A stretch of 64,000 nucleotides of DNA, from the NCBI GenBank assembly GCA_038529265.1, contig JBCBDX010000003.1:124001-188000 (forward strand), given 5' to 3'. Below the pieces are notes generated by a model that saw only the letters and a list, made by a program, of their open reading frames with translations, was not told the DNA's origin and made no database searches. Made by a program: the position numbers and the translations under genes. Numbering within the stretch: the first letter of the stretch is position 1; every line of letters begins with the position of its first letter. This document shows, piece by piece, positions 1 to 9,469 of this stretch. The stretch comes from JBCBDX01 sp038529265. Lineage in GTDB: Bacteria; Pseudomonadota; Alphaproteobacteria; Rhizobiales; Rhizobiaceae.

Positions 1-123
1 GCATCTTTCAACACCGCTGGGCGTCTGGGACCGTGTTCGGTACATCGGATTCAGATGGCGTATCCGAAGGGAAATGCTCAGTGCGGCCCAGAACTTTTTT
101 GCTGGTGGTCAGGCAGAGCGGCG
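1..123. other. Left edge, no supported gene
   Basis: This is the sequence past the stop codon of the carnitine dehydrogenase gene. Short minus-strand open frames run off the window edge, one of them beginning at an ATG near position 45. None has a clear ribosome binding site or a recognisable product, so no call is made. Confidence 0.4.
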
Positions 124-1098
124 CTAGTCTGGTTGTTCCTTTTTACGCTGGTTGAGCAGCATACCCGCGCCATGGTTTTCGGCTGCCAATGCTTTTTGGA
201 TCGCAATGAGGTTCCTGTCGCGGGTTGCTTCCAGTTCGGAAATTGAGTGTTGGCCAGACTGGGCTTCTGACTGGCTCGCGATTTTTTCGACGAGCGTGTC
301 ATTCAGATCCGGTACATCCATTAGCTTGGTCCAGGGCCATTTTAGTGCTGGTCCGAACTGTTCCAAAAAATGTGCCATTCCAGCGTCTCCTCCAGCGATA
401 CGATAGGTTTCAAAAAGTCCCATCTGCGCCCACCGCAAACCAAAACCATAGCGGATGGCATCATCGATTTCTTCAGTTGTGGCCACATCATCATGAACAA
501 GCCACAGCGCCTCGCGCCAGACCGCTTCCAACAGCCGGTCTGCGATATGCGCGTCGATTTCTTTGCGGACGTGGAGTGGTTTCATGCCAAGCCTTTTCAA
601 AGTTGGCTTGGCCCGCGCGATTGTCCGCGCGTTGCCGACGAGTTCAACCAGTGGGATCAAATAGACGGGATTGAACGGATGGGCGACAATAATCCTTTCG
701 GGCGCTATTGCATTTTGGTTGAGCTGGCTTGGTCTAAACCCTGATGTCGATGATGCAATGATAGTGCTTGTGTTGCTTGCAGCGGCCTCAATATCCGCAA
801 TACAATGATGTTTGATATCGAGCCGTTCCGGTGTGCTCTCTTGTATCCAATCCGCGTCTGCGACTGCATCGCTAAGCGTTGAAGAAACGGATAGCTTGCC
901 CTCAACCGGCACATCGGCGTCATAGAGTTCCCAAATTGCTTCTCGTGCGCGTTCGATCACTTGATGAACACGTCTAAGAGCGCTGGGTGAGGGATCAAAA
1001 AGTGCCACATCCCAACCATGCAAAAGGAAGCGTGCAGCCCAGCCGCCACCAATCACGCCGCCGCCGATAATGGCCGCTTTTTTTCTATGGTCTGTCAC
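124..1098 (-). CDS. lcdH: L-carnitine dehydrogenase (3-hydroxyacyl-CoA dehydrogenase family)
   Basis: A 324-residue NAD-dependent dehydrogenase predicted to oxidise L-carnitine to 3-dehydrocarnitine in the cytoplasm. The N-terminus has a Rossmann nucleotide-binding motif (glycines at residues 12, 14 and 17). An HPFNP segment near residue 140, typical of 3-hydroxyacyl-CoA dehydrogenases, precedes the C-terminal helical domain. The start is GTG at 1098, overlapping the stop of the upstream BKACE gene by four bases (GTGA), so translation is probably coupled. The pairing with a BKACE enzyme is the hallmark of the carnitine route and separates it from fatty-acid HADs. Substrate is inferred from family and context; another 3-hydroxy acid is possible. 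Confidence 0.82.
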   Translation of the reverse strand: MTDHRKKAAIIGGGVIGGGWAARFLLHGWDVALFDPSPSALRRVHQVIERAREAIWELYDADVPVEGKLSVSSTLSDAVADADWIQESTPERLDIKHHCIADIEAAASNTSTIIASSTSGFRPSQLNQNAIAPERIIVAHPFNPVYLIPLVELVGNARTIARAKPTLKRLGMKPLHVRKEIDAHIADRLLEAVWREALWLVHDDVATTEEIDDAIRYGFGLRWAQMGLFETYRIAGGDAGMAHFLEQFGPALKWPWTKLMDVPDLNDTLVEKIASQSEAQSGQHSISELEATRDRNLIAIQKALAAENHGAGMLLNQRKKEQPD

Positions 1099-2003
1099 TT
1101 GGGCGCTCGCTTTTGGAGACTGAGCTTCTGCCTAACCTGCGCGGGCGTCATGATCTTTGCGCCCAAGTTCTCGATGATATTGGCTGCGCGTTTCACCAGT
1201 TGTGCATTGGTTGCATGAACACCTTTGTCGAGCCAAAGACTATCTTCCAATCCGACCCGGACATTGCCGCCCGCAAGAACAGATGCTGCGACGTAAGGCA
1301 TTTGTTGGCGGCCGATAGAGAAGGCAGACCAAGTCCATTGTGCGGGCACATTGTTGACCATGGCCATGAATGTATTGAGATCATCGGGCGCGCCCCAGGG
1401 AATACCCATGCAGAATTGCACCAGCGCTGGCGCATCAATAACACCGCTATTAACGAGTCTTTTTGCCAACCATAAATGGCCGGTGTCAAAAACCTCGATC
1501 TCCGGTCGCACGCCAAGCTCTGTGATCTGCCGACCCATGGCTTCCAGCATGCCGGGTGTGTTGGCCATCACATAGTCAGCTTCGGCGAAGTTCATGGTGC
1601 CGCAATCAAGCGTACATATTTCGGGGAGGCACTCTGCGACATGAGCGAGGCGTTCTCTGGCACCGATCATGTCCGTCCCGTCAGCTAGTGGTAATGGTGC
1701 TTCAGCGCTGCCAAAAACCAGATCGCCACCCATGCCAGCTGTAAGGTTAAGCACAACGTCCGCATCGGCATCCCGTATCCGTTCGGTCAGTTCGCGATAG
1801 AGCGCAGGTTCGCGGGAAGGCGCGCCCGTTATCGGATCGCGTACATGGCAATGAACAATTGCTGCTCCGGCTTTGGCAGCTTCAATTGCGCTGTTTGCAA
1901 TCTCTTCAGGCGATCTAGGTACATGCGGCGAGCGATCCTGCGTCTGGCCTGAGCCGGTAACAGCACAAGTGATGAAAACATCGCGGTTGATTTCAAGCGG
2001 CAT
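1095..2003 (-). CDS. BKACE family beta-keto acid cleavage enzyme (DUF849)
   Basis: A 302-residue TIM-barrel enzyme of the 3-keto-5-aminohexanoate cleavage family. These enzymes condense a beta-keto acid with acetyl-CoA, giving acetoacetate and a new acyl-CoA. Visible features are the metal-binding HCHVRDP motif near residue 50 and the VGLED segment with its conserved acidic residue near residue 255. Beside a carnitine dehydrogenase, the likely substrate is 3-dehydrocarnitine and the product betainyl-CoA. It lies two bases after the acyl-CoA synthetase stop and overlaps lcdH, so the three genes form one operon. Family assignment is firm; substrate is inference from context. Confidence 0.87.
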   Translation of the reverse strand: MPLEINRDVFITCAVTGSGQTQDRSPHVPRSPEEIANSAIEAAKAGAAIVHCHVRDPITGAPSREPALYRELTERIRDADADVVLNLTAGMGGDLVFGSAEAPLPLADGTDMIGARERLAHVAECLPEICTLDCGTMNFAEADYVMANTPGMLEAMGRQITELGVRPEIEVFDTGHLWLAKRLVNSGVIDAPALVQFCMGIPWGAPDDLNTFMAMVNNVPAQWTWSAFSIGRQQMPYVAASVLAGGNVRVGLEDSLWLDKGVHATNAQLVKRAANIIENLGAKIMTPAQVRQKLSLQKRAPK

Positions 2004-2005
2004 GA

Positions 2006-3928
2006 TCAGACTGCAAATGTTCCGATCTGCCTTTGTTGCATGACGTCTTGAATCTCATCGAGAATAGCTGGATCGTCGATTGTTGCGGGCATTTTCCAAG
2101 CATCACCATCTGCAATCTTTTGCATGGTGCCGCGCAGGATTTTGCCGGATCGCGTTTTTGGAAGACGCGGTACAGTCATGACCAGCTTAAAGGCAGCAAC
2201 TGGACCAATCTCATCGCGCACCAGTTTGACAACTTCTTTTTCAATTTCCTCATCAGACTTTTGAGTTCCTGCATTCAAGATCAGGAACCCACAGGGTAGT
2301 TGCCCTTTTAGCTCATCGGCAATGCCGATCACGGCGCATTCGGCGACATCAGGGTGTGTCCCGATTACTTCTTCCATGCCACCAGTGGACAGACGGTGGC
2401 CGGCAACGTTGATGATGTCGTCCGTGCGCGCCATGATGAACAGGTATCCGTCTTCATCGATGTATCCGGCATCCGATGTTTTGTAATAGCCCGGGAACTC
2501 CTCAAGATAAGCTGAGCGGAAGCGATCATCGGCATTCCAAAGCGTTGGCAGGCATGAAGGCGGCATCGGCAGTTTTATGACGATATTGCCTAGCGTTCCC
2601 GCAGGTACCGGATGCCCATCATCGTCCAGACACTGGAGGTCATAGCCTGGCATGGCGACTGCGGGCGAACCGATTTTGACAGGCAGCATGCCGAGCCCCA
2701 ACGGATTGGCGGCGATTGCCCAACCGGTCTCAGTTTGCCACCAATTATCGATCACGGGGACGTTGAGTGTCGCCTTCGCCCAGTTGATTGTATCGGGATC
2801 AGCGCGCTCACCAGCTAAAAACAGGCTGCGCAGCGATGAGATGTCATAGTCAGCCGCGAGTGTACCTTTCGGGTCTTCCTTTTTGATCGCACGGAAAGCG
2901 GTTGGCGCTGTGAAGAGCGATGCAACACGATGTTCCTGGATGACCCGCCAGAACGCACCTGCATCCGGTGTTCCAACCGGCTTTCCTTCAAACATCATCG
3001 TGGTGGCGCCATGCAATAGTGGCGCGTAGACAATGTATGAATGCCCGACCACCCAGCCTACGTCTGAGGCGGCCCAGAAGACTTCGCCGGGTTGGATGTC
3101 ATAGATTGCTGACATGCTCCATTTCATGGCGACCATGTGACCACCATTATCCCGTACAACGCCTTTTGGTTGTCCCGTCGTCCCGGATGTATAGAGAATG
3201 TAGAGTGGGTCGGTTGCCGCAACTGGGACACAATCGATCTTGGTTGCTTGCGTGCGATGGGCGCTCACAGCTTCATCATAGTCAAAATCGCGGTCAGCCT
3301 TGAGTTCTGCTTTGTGCTCAGGGCGTTGGAGAACGATGCAACTGGACACTTCGGCGGTCGCTTCATCCAACGCGGTGTTGATAAGTGGGATGTATTCAAC
3401 GATCCGGTTTGGCTCCAAGCCACACGATGCGGTGACGATTACTTTGGGTTCGCAATCATCGATGCGGGTGGCCAACTCGCTGGCAGCAAAGCCGCCAAAC
3501 ACAACCGAGTGAATCGCGCCGAGCCGAGCTGTTGCGAGCATTGCAAATACGGCTTCGGGAACCATTGGCATATAGATGAGAACGCGGTCGCCTTTTTCTA
3601 CGCCGCGGTCGCGCAGCACGGCAGCCAGTGCCTCCACTTCCTGCTTCAACTCGGCGTAGCTGATTGATCGTTTTTTGCCGGTTATTGCGCTGTCATAGAT
3701 GATGGCCGGCTGGCCGGGACGTGCGCCGAGGGCATGTCGATCAACGGCATTAAAGCAGGTGTTGCACGTTGCGCCATCAAACCACCGCCCATAAACGCCA
3801 ATGTCGGGATTGAAGACCTTCTCAGGCGGGCTGAACCAGTCGATGCCCTGTGCGGCTTCAGCCCAGAAACTATCGCTATCCTTTTGCCACTGTTGATAAA
3901 TTGCTTGGTAGCGCGACTTGTCGCCCAT
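2006..3928 (-). CDS. prpE: Propionyl-CoA synthetase-type acyl-CoA ligase
   Basis: A 640-residue AMP-forming acyl-CoA synthetase most like PrpE, which activates propionate to propionyl-CoA. The PrpE-like N-terminus (FWAEAAQGIDW, GRWFDGATCNTCFNAVDR) is clear. The adenylation core has YTSGTTGQPKGV near residue 245, and the C-terminus has PKTRSGKILR with the catalytic lysine. A good ribosome binding site (GGGAGG) precedes the ATG at 3928. It is the first gene of the carnitine-type operon. Here it may activate a short acid made in or fed into that pathway, such as propionate or acetoacetate; which one cannot be told from sequence. Confidence 0.85.
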   Translation of the reverse strand: MGDKSRYQAIYQQWQKDSDSFWAEAAQGIDWFSPPEKVFNPDIGVYGRWFDGATCNTCFNAVDRHALGARPGQPAIIYDSAITGKKRSISYAELKQEVEALAAVLRDRGVEKGDRVLIYMPMVPEAVFAMLATARLGAIHSVVFGGFAASELATRIDDCEPKVIVTASCGLEPNRIVEYIPLINTALDEATAEVSSCIVLQRPEHKAELKADRDFDYDEAVSAHRTQATKIDCVPVAATDPLYILYTSGTTGQPKGVVRDNGGHMVAMKWSMSAIYDIQPGEVFWAASDVGWVVGHSYIVYAPLLHGATTMMFEGKPVGTPDAGAFWRVIQEHRVASLFTAPTAFRAIKKEDPKGTLAADYDISSLRSLFLAGERADPDTINWAKATLNVPVIDNWWQTETGWAIAANPLGLGMLPVKIGSPAVAMPGYDLQCLDDDGHPVPAGTLGNIVIKLPMPPSCLPTLWNADDRFRSAYLEEFPGYYKTSDAGYIDEDGYLFIMARTDDIINVAGHRLSTGGMEEVIGTHPDVAECAVIGIADELKGQLPCGFLILNAGTQKSDEEIEKEVVKLVRDEIGPVAAFKLVMTVPRLPKTRSGKILRGTMQKIADGDAWKMPATIDDPAILDEIQDVMQQRQIGTFAV

Positions 3929-4018
3929 CGGTTATCCTCCCAGATCTCCACTCGGAACCAGTTTTGAACTGTAGGATGGAAATTCACAAGCAAGACGAAA
4001 GATATGCAGCGTTTTGCT

Positions 4019-4798
4019 TCAAGCACGTCTTGGTAAGCGGGTGACTTGCGCAGTGGCATTGCCGGGATGTTCAGCCATTGCATCGTCGGGTTTGAACCAT
4101 GGTGCCACATGGTCCGCCCAAACCCGGTAGCCTTTGCCATTGGGGTGAAAGCCATCACGCGCAAAGCAACTCGCATCAACATCACCAACCGGTGTTGTAT
4201 GCACTGCGCCTCGTTCCTGGCACATGCGTACGCCCATTGCATTGATGACATCGGCGCGCGCTGCCAAAACGTCTGCAAGCCTCTTGGGCAGTGCTGGACA
4301 AAGCCGCATATTTGGAATTGGCGTCCATATGAGTATTGTGTCCGGAAAACGTGTTCGAAGTGCGTATAGCAGTGTCCCGAAGTTGCGTTTGAAATGGGCC
4401 GCCAGATGAAAGTTCTTCATATCGTTGATGCCAACGGATATGAAAATATGTGTCCAGTCCCGGCGATCAATGTTGGGTACGATAAAGTCGCGTAACTCTC
4501 CCGATGTCGCTGAGTTCGCTCCAGCTGATCGCCATTCGACGCGTTTTGAGTGGGCTCGCGCCACTGACTGCGCAATGCTGTAAGCAAATGTTTCTTCCAG
4601 CGTTTCCATGCCGACGCTTGCAACTGTGGAGTCACCGATTACGAGAAGGCGTAACTCATCGCCTTTATGCTCTGCTCCGACCACGCCGGAGACCGGGACC
4701 CTGGCTGGCAGCAAGCGTTCTATGCGCATGCGCAAACGGGTGCCCTGCCAGACATATACAGGTAACATGAGCCAGGACAGCGCAGCGCGCATAAACAT
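4019..4798 (-). CDS. SGNH/GDSL-family hydrolase
   Basis: A 259-residue predicted esterase or lipase of the SGNH superfamily. Block I is IGDST (nucleophile serine), the SVGIND segment matches block III, and DGFHPNGKGY carries the catalytic Asp-His pair. The N-terminus is hydrophobic (AALSWLMLPVYVW) and may anchor it in the membrane. The ATG at 4798 is chosen because GGGGAGG lies five bases upstream; an in-frame ATG at 4846 lacks such a site. It stands alone between the acyl-CoA synthetase and the aldolase. Physiological substrate unknown. Confidence 0.8.
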   Translation of the reverse strand: MFMRAALSWLMLPVYVWQGTRLRMRIERLLPARVPVSGVVGAEHKGDELRLLVIGDSTVASVGMETLEETFAYSIAQSVARAHSKRVEWRSAGANSATSGELRDFIVPNIDRRDWTHIFISVGINDMKNFHLAAHFKRNFGTLLYALRTRFPDTILIWTPIPNMRLCPALPKRLADVLAARADVINAMGVRMCQERGAVHTTPVGDVDASCFARDGFHPNGKGYRVWADHVAPWFKPDDAMAEHPGNATAQVTRLPRRA

Positions 4799-4873
4799 GT
4801 CAGCCTCCCCAGTATTCGGTAATCGGTAGCGTAAACGGCCTTTCACCAGTTTAAAAGAGGGTCCTTCTTGGCG

Positions 4874-5767
4874 CTATTTGCTGGCCGAAGCAGCATAGAT
4901 GCTGTCGATGGACCCCGCGAGGGTAGCGTTAAACTGATCGTCACTTAAGCCGTCAGACAAGCCTTCAGCCAGCGCGCGCGAAAACGACGCGATCATGCCG
5001 GCATTTTTTGCCAAAAGTGCGTTGGCATCATCGCGGCTGTAGCCACCAGAAAGCGCAACGACGCGCATCACTCGCGGATCATCAATCAATGACTTGTACC
5101 GGTTCACTGTTGTGGGGATTGAAAGCTTCAACATGACTTGTTGGTCACCAGTTAACGTATCCAAGCCTTTGGTCAATTCGGCCAGAAGCATTCCTTCTGC
5201 TTCATCCTTGTCGCTAATGTTGATGTTTATCTCTGGCTCTAGGATCGGCATCAGGCCATGTCCTAGAATTTGGTGGCCAATTTCAAACTGTTGCGCTGCA
5301 TTGGCAGCAATCCCAACCGGATTTGCGGCATTGATGACCGACCGCATCTTTGTGCCAAAGATGTTTTTGGATACAGCTCGGGTCAGCAGGTGATCGAGGC
5401 CCGGCATTGGTTTCATTAGCTGGACGCCATCTTCTTCGTCCATCAGTCCTTTATCGACTTTCAGGAAAGGCACCACGCCACGCTCACTCCAAAGATAGTC
5501 AGCTGTGGGAACGCCATCAATCTCGCCATCCATCGTGCGTTCAAAAAGGATGGCGCCAATGACTTTGTCTCCACTAAAGGCTGGTGACTTGATAATGCGC
5601 GCGCGCATTTGGTGGATGAGGGCGAACATCTCCTCTTCGTTCGACCAAGCGCCGTCAGCGATGCCATATTGCTTCAAGGCTTTGGGTGTGGAGCCGCCAG
5701 ACTGATCCAAGGCGGCAATGAAGCCGTCTTTCTTTTCCATCTGTTGGGCCATTTGTGCATTTGGCAT
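4874..5767 (-). CDS. Class I fructose-bisphosphate aldolase
   Basis: A 297-residue Schiff-base aldolase that splits fructose 1,6-bisphosphate into dihydroxyacetone phosphate and glyceraldehyde 3-phosphate. Diagnostic segments are AALDQSGGSTPKALK near the N-terminus, EPEININ in the barrel, the KLSIPT stretch with the expected active-site lysine, and SGGYSR near the C-terminus. Length matches the bacterial class I family. The ATG at 5767 is preceded by GAGAGGAG; the frame stays open upstream to 5830 but without a better site. It belongs with pgk, gap and tkt on the same strand, from which accessory genes now separate it. Confidence 0.92.
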   Translation of the reverse strand: MPNAQMAQQMEKKDGFIAALDQSGGSTPKALKQYGIADGAWSNEEEMFALIHQMRARIIKSPAFSGDKVIGAILFERTMDGEIDGVPTADYLWSERGVVPFLKVDKGLMDEEDGVQLMKPMPGLDHLLTRAVSKNIFGTKMRSVINAANPVGIAANAAQQFEIGHQILGHGLMPILEPEININISDKDEAEGMLLAELTKGLDTLTGDQQVMLKLSIPTTVNRYKSLIDDPRVMRVVALSGGYSRDDANALLAKNAGMIASFSRALAEGLSDGLSDDQFNATLAGSIDSIYAASASK

Positions 5768-5925
5768 AGCGTTGCTCCTCTCCGACCGACACCAAGGCTT
5801 TTGGGTTAGCAAAGCCGGGTCAGACTGCAAGTAGGAAGATAGAAGTGGATTGTATTTATGGTGAAAGATTGCCGACGATCTTCACATTCCCGGCAGATTA
5901 AAAATCCAATCACCGGGAGTTGCGC

Positions 5926-6429
5926 TCAGGAACTACAGCCCGAAAGATTGGCGACAGCTACCGCATTTTGATCAAATGTACCGGCCGTTTTGCCCGCATT
6001 TGTGGTGACCGTGAAGCTTGCGCCGACAATTTCCGAGTTTGAAACAGTGATCTGGCGATTGCTGACCGTGTCATCCACATCGATGGTGAATGAAATGGTC
6101 TCATCAGGGAGAAACTGGCTTAGTTGCAACTCGAGCATCTGATCACCATCGCGAACGGTTGGTTGTCTAACAACGGATCCGCCGCCAGATGTTAGTTCAA
6201 ATGGTTGGAAGACCTCGACGCCTGCGCCTGTTGCGGAAACATCAAAAACCAATCCTGCAGCAGAACCCGACAGATCGATTTCAACACTAGTGACACCAAG
6301 CGGACACTCACCTGCGTTTGCGATAACAAAACGATCTTTTGGTGCGCCCTCGATAAAAGACACCGTAACATCGGCAAATGCGTTGTTCGTTAGTAGGCAT
6401 ACAGCAGATAGTGTCAGTGTTGCGCGCAT
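5926..6429 (-). CDS. Exported aggregation-factor-core-like protein
   Basis: A 167-residue secreted or periplasmic protein with a signal peptide of about 20 residues (MRATLTLSAVCLL, cleavage near AFA). The mature part is beta-rich and acidic, with segments such as FIEGAPKDRFVIAN, GSAAGLVFD and GAGVEVFQPFEL. These resemble proteins annotated in marine alphaproteobacteria as aggregation factor core, recalled from memory rather than searched. Two cysteines in the mature part (one in AGECPLG, one near the C-terminus) could form a disulfide. The ATG at 6429 has GGAGG upstream. Function unknown; no catalytic motif seen. Confidence 0.6.
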   Translation of the reverse strand: MRATLTLSAVCLLTNNAFADVTVSFIEGAPKDRFVIANAGECPLGVTSVEIDLSGSAAGLVFDVSATGAGVEVFQPFELTSGGGSVVRQPTVRDGDQMLELQLSQFLPDETISFTIDVDDTVSNRQITVSNSEIVGASFTVTTNAGKTAGTFDQNAVAVANLSGCSS

Positions 6430-6486
6430 GAGTTCCTCCAATTTGCACACCAAATAGTGCCCGAAGCCCGGTTTTCCATGGCAGTC

Positions 6487-6915
6487 TCAAGCAGGTTCTT
6501 GGCGCAAGCGACGGCGGATTTCCTTGCGAAACGCCTTGGCGCGATGCTGCTGGCTGTTGAGTAGGACGCCCATGAAGTACGCGGTCAACGCTGCGCCCAC
6601 GAGCGCCACACCACCTTCAAAGACGATATCGACTAGAAACTCGCTCAACGCTTCACCCAGATAGGTTTCCAAAGTTAATGCCCTGATCAGCTTGGATAGG
6701 GCGACGGCCAGTAATCCGATGGCAAGGCCGGCCCACAGAAAAAACCGATGAACCCGTGTTGACCCTGTTACCTCGTCTACCTCTTCAGGAAACTTTCGAA
6801 AGTACTCAAGTTCCTCTTCTGAGATCTCGATCTTCTCGGACATCAGCATTTTGAAGAACATGCTTTCGCGTTTTGTCTCGCGCTCCAGTTCTTCCTCCAA
6901 GGTTCGTTTCGCCAT
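6487..6915 (-). CDS. Hypothetical two-helix membrane protein
   Basis: A 142-residue protein of unknown function. The first 50 residues are highly charged and predicted helical (MAKRTLEEELERETKRE). Two hydrophobic segments follow, at about residues 57-75 and 95-118, then a basic tail rich in arginine. The ATG at 6915 has GGAGAG upstream, whereas the longer frame to 7026 would overlap the divergent gene. It is divergent from the GT87-like gene at 7002, leaving under 90 bases for both promoters. I do not recognise the family. Confidence 0.62.
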   Translation of the reverse strand: MAKRTLEEELERETKRESMFFKMLMSEKIEISEEELEYFRKFPEEVDEVTGSTRVHRFFLWAGLAIGLLAVALSKLIRALTLETYLGEALSEFLVDIVFEGGVALVGAALTAYFMGVLLNSQQHRAKAFRKEIRRRLRQEPA

Positions 6916-7001
6916 TGCGCTCTCCAGGGCTTGTCCGCGTAACTGTACGCGCCATGAAAGGTGACGTATAGCGTCCCTATGGTTTGCAAGGGTGCGCGAC
7001 G

Positions 7002-8261
7002 GTGAGCTTGGCTTCAGCAGGTGCAAAAGCAGCGGTCAGCGTTGATCGCCGTGTCGTGGCGGTGATTGCCATCATCGGCTTGGCGATGGCCGCTTATGTG
7101 TTGAGCGCCGAACTTTTTGATGGCGGCAAGACCAAGGATTATCCGCTCTGGTATGACTTTGCAAAACGCATCATGGATGGTGAACCGCTCTATGATAGCG
7201 GGCGATATTTGTATCCGCCGACCATGGTCGTGTTGCTAGCGCCCTTTTCCTTTTTGACACCGGCTTTGTTCTATACATTGCTCATCGCGCTGAGCGTTGG
7301 TGCGCTTTATCTCTGCCTGATATGGTCGATGCGGCTTTCTGCGGGAGGCCGGCCGCTACCTTGGCAGTGGGTGCTTGTACCCATTTTGATGATGCTGCCG
7401 CAGATATTTGAGAATTTTGATCTGGGCCAACCGCACATCATTTTGCTGGCAATCATGTTGGCCGGCTTTTTGTTGTTGCGCGAGGATAAACCCATTGCAG
7501 CAGGCTCGCTTTTTGGTTTGGCGGCTGCGTTGAAAGTGTTTCCGATTTCGATCCTGCCATATCTGATCTGGAGGCGATATTGGAAAGCCGCCGGTGGCAT
7601 GGTCGCCGCTTTGATGATCATACTCGTTGTGTTGCCCTCACCGATCCGAGGCTATGAGAGAAATTTCAATGAACTGTCACAATGGTTTGTAGCTATGGCA
7701 GGCGATGAGGACGGTTTCGGGCAGCGAAAGCAGCAGAACTGGTCCTGGAAAAACCAGTCCATCGTCGCCATTACGCACCGTCTCGTCCGCGATATCGACT
7801 ATAAGAAGGGCCGCGAAGGCGAGGGCGATGCAAAGATGAATGTTATGAGTGTCGACTATCGTACCGCAAATTACATTCTGTTGGGCGTCATCGCTGTTAT
7901 TGGCCTGATGTTCATTGCAATCCTCCTGCCCAGAGATCGACTTGATCAAAAGCGATTGGCAGAGGAGTGGGGCATCTTACTGTGTTTGATGACTATCGCC
8001 TCTCCACTATCGCGCACATACTATTTTATATGGATGTTGTTTCCGCTTTTCGTCTTGGTTCAGCGATTGTGGGATTCAGACAGTCCTGAAACCAGGCGAT
8101 GGATCGGTGCCGGGCTGATCGCCGTCTTTTTGTTGACGCTGTTGCAATTGATCAATGAACTTCAAGCTTTCGGCGTTAACACCATTGCCGCTGTTCTGGT
8201 GATGGGCATTCTGACGTGGATCATGCGCACCAGCCAATCCAAGCCCGCAATTGGGCCTTAG
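7002..8261 (+). CDS. GT87 family (DUF2029) membrane glycosyltransferase
   Basis: A protein of about 419 residues with roughly nine to ten transmembrane helices. It resembles the DUF2029/GT87 family of polyprenol-phosphate-mannose-dependent mannosyltransferases. The conserved first loop after helix 1 (DYPLWYDFAKRIMDGEPLYDSG, then YLYPP) is typical. Substrate and product are unknown. GTG at 7002 is preferred over TTG at 6984 because an AAGG lies upstream; neither is certain. It ends tail to tail with pgk, overlapping it by four bases. It is an orphan here, with no other polysaccharide genes beside it. Confidence 0.75.
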   Translation: MSLASAGAKAAVSVDRRVVAVIAIIGLAMAAYVLSAELFDGGKTKDYPLWYDFAKRIMDGEPLYDSGRYLYPPTMVVLLAPFSFLTPALFYTLLIALSVGALYLCLIWSMRLSAGGRPLPWQWVLVPILMMLPQIFENFDLGQPHIILLAIMLAGFLLLREDKPIAAGSLFGLAAALKVFPISILPYLIWRRYWKAAGGMVAALMIILVVLPSPIRGYERNFNELSQWFVAMAGDEDGFGQRKQQNWSWKNQSIVAITHRLVRDIDYKKGREGEGDAKMNVMSVDYRTANYILLGVIAVIGLMFIAILLPRDRLDQKRLAEEWGILLCLMTIASPLSRTYYFIWMLFPLFVLVQRLWDSDSPETRRWIGAGLIAVFLLTLLQLINELQAFGVNTIAAVLVMGILTWIMRTSQSKPAIGP

Positions 8262-9457
8262 CCTAGCGCGACCACGCCCGGTAGCTCTTTGCCTTCCATC
8301 CATTCAAGGAAAGCCCCACCTGCCGTTGAGATGTAGGTGAAGTCACTTGCAACACCTGCCTGGTTCAGTGCGGAGACGGTGTCGCCGCCGCCGGCGACTG
8401 AGATCAACTTGCCCGCTTTTGTGAGTTCTGCCGCTCTCTTGGCCGTTGCGACGGTAGCCGTGTCAAAAGGTGGCATTTCGAAAACACCGAAAGGACCGTT
8501 CCAGATCAGTGTTTTCAGATTTTCAAATTCGGTTGTTACGTTCTCAATCGAGGCATCGCCTGCATCTAGTGACATTTCATCGTCGGCAAGTTTCGTCTCG
8601 GGCGTAAAGGAGATACTTTCCGTAGGCGCGCCCTTTTCAAACTTCGTTGTAACCCGCCCGTCGATCGGCAAAATGACCCGACAGCCGCTTTTTTCCGCGG
8701 CAGCCATGATGGCCAATGCCTTGTCGTGCATGTCGGCTTCCTGAAGCGAGTTGCCCATCTCGGCACCCTTGGCAGCAATGAAGGTGTTGGCCATGCCGCC
8801 GCCGACCATCAGCACGTCGACCTTGGTGACCAGATTCTCAAGAAGATCAATTTTGGTGGAGACCTTTGCGCCGCCAACAATTGCGCCGACTGGTCGCTGG
8901 GGCGTACCAAGGGCCGCGTTTAGCGCCTCAAGCTCAGCCTGCATGGTGCGGCCGGCATAGGCTGGTAGCAGTTTGGCAAGCCCCTCTGTCGAAGCATGGG
9001 CGCGGTGTGCTGCAGAGAACGCATCATTAACGTAGATATCACCATTTGCCGCCAGCGCTTTGGCGAGTTCCGGATCATTCTTTTCTTCACCTGCATGGAA
9101 GCGGGTATTTTCAAACAGGACGACATCTCCGTCTGCCATTTCCGCAACTTCGCTAGCAGCCGCATCGCCGATACAATCAGATGCAAAACTAACGCGATGA
9201 TCGAGCGCTTGTTCCAGCGATGGCGCGACCGGGCGAAGGCTCATCTCGGGAACGACGCTGCCCTTTGGCCGCCCAAAGTGCGCCAACAAGATGACTTTTG
9301 CGCCCTTGTCCGACAGTTCTTGAATGGTGGGCACAATGCGCTGGATACGGGTTGTGTCTGTCACGACGCCGTCCTGCATGGGAACATTCAAATCAACGCG
9401 AACCAAAACGCGTTTGCCGGAAATGTCGGTAAGATCATCGAGTGTTTTGAATGTCAT
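8258..9457 (-). CDS. pgk: Phosphoglycerate kinase
   Basis: A 399-residue glycolytic kinase interconverting 1,3-bisphosphoglycerate plus ADP and 3-phosphoglycerate plus ATP. Seen are VLVRVDLNVP and the HFGRPKG substrate loop at the N-terminus, VGGGMANTF in the centre, and the GGGDTVSALNQAG nucleotide loop at the C-terminus. Full length for the family. The DUF924 gene ends 12 bases upstream on the same strand, so the two may be co-transcribed. It converges on the GT87-like gene. Confidence 0.97.
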   Translation of the reverse strand: MTFKTLDDLTDISGKRVLVRVDLNVPMQDGVVTDTTRIQRIVPTIQELSDKGAKVILLAHFGRPKGSVVPEMSLRPVAPSLEQALDHRVSFASDCIGDAAASEVAEMADGDVVLFENTRFHAGEEKNDPELAKALAANGDIYVNDAFSAAHRAHASTEGLAKLLPAYAGRTMQAELEALNAALGTPQRPVGAIVGGAKVSTKIDLLENLVTKVDVLMVGGGMANTFIAAKGAEMGNSLQEADMHDKALAIMAAAEKSGCRVILPIDGRVTTKFEKGAPTESISFTPETKLADDEMSLDAGDASIENVTTEFENLKTLIWNGPFGVFEMPPFDTATVATAKRAAELTKAGKLISVAGGGDTVSALNQAGVASDFTYISTAGGAFLEWMEGKELPGVVALG

Positions 9458-9469
9458 TTTACTGCCCGT

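Noticed and set aside
3137..3667. 176-residue plus-strand frame opposite prpE
   Set aside because: Shadow of the acyl-CoA synthetase; no ribosome site or domain.
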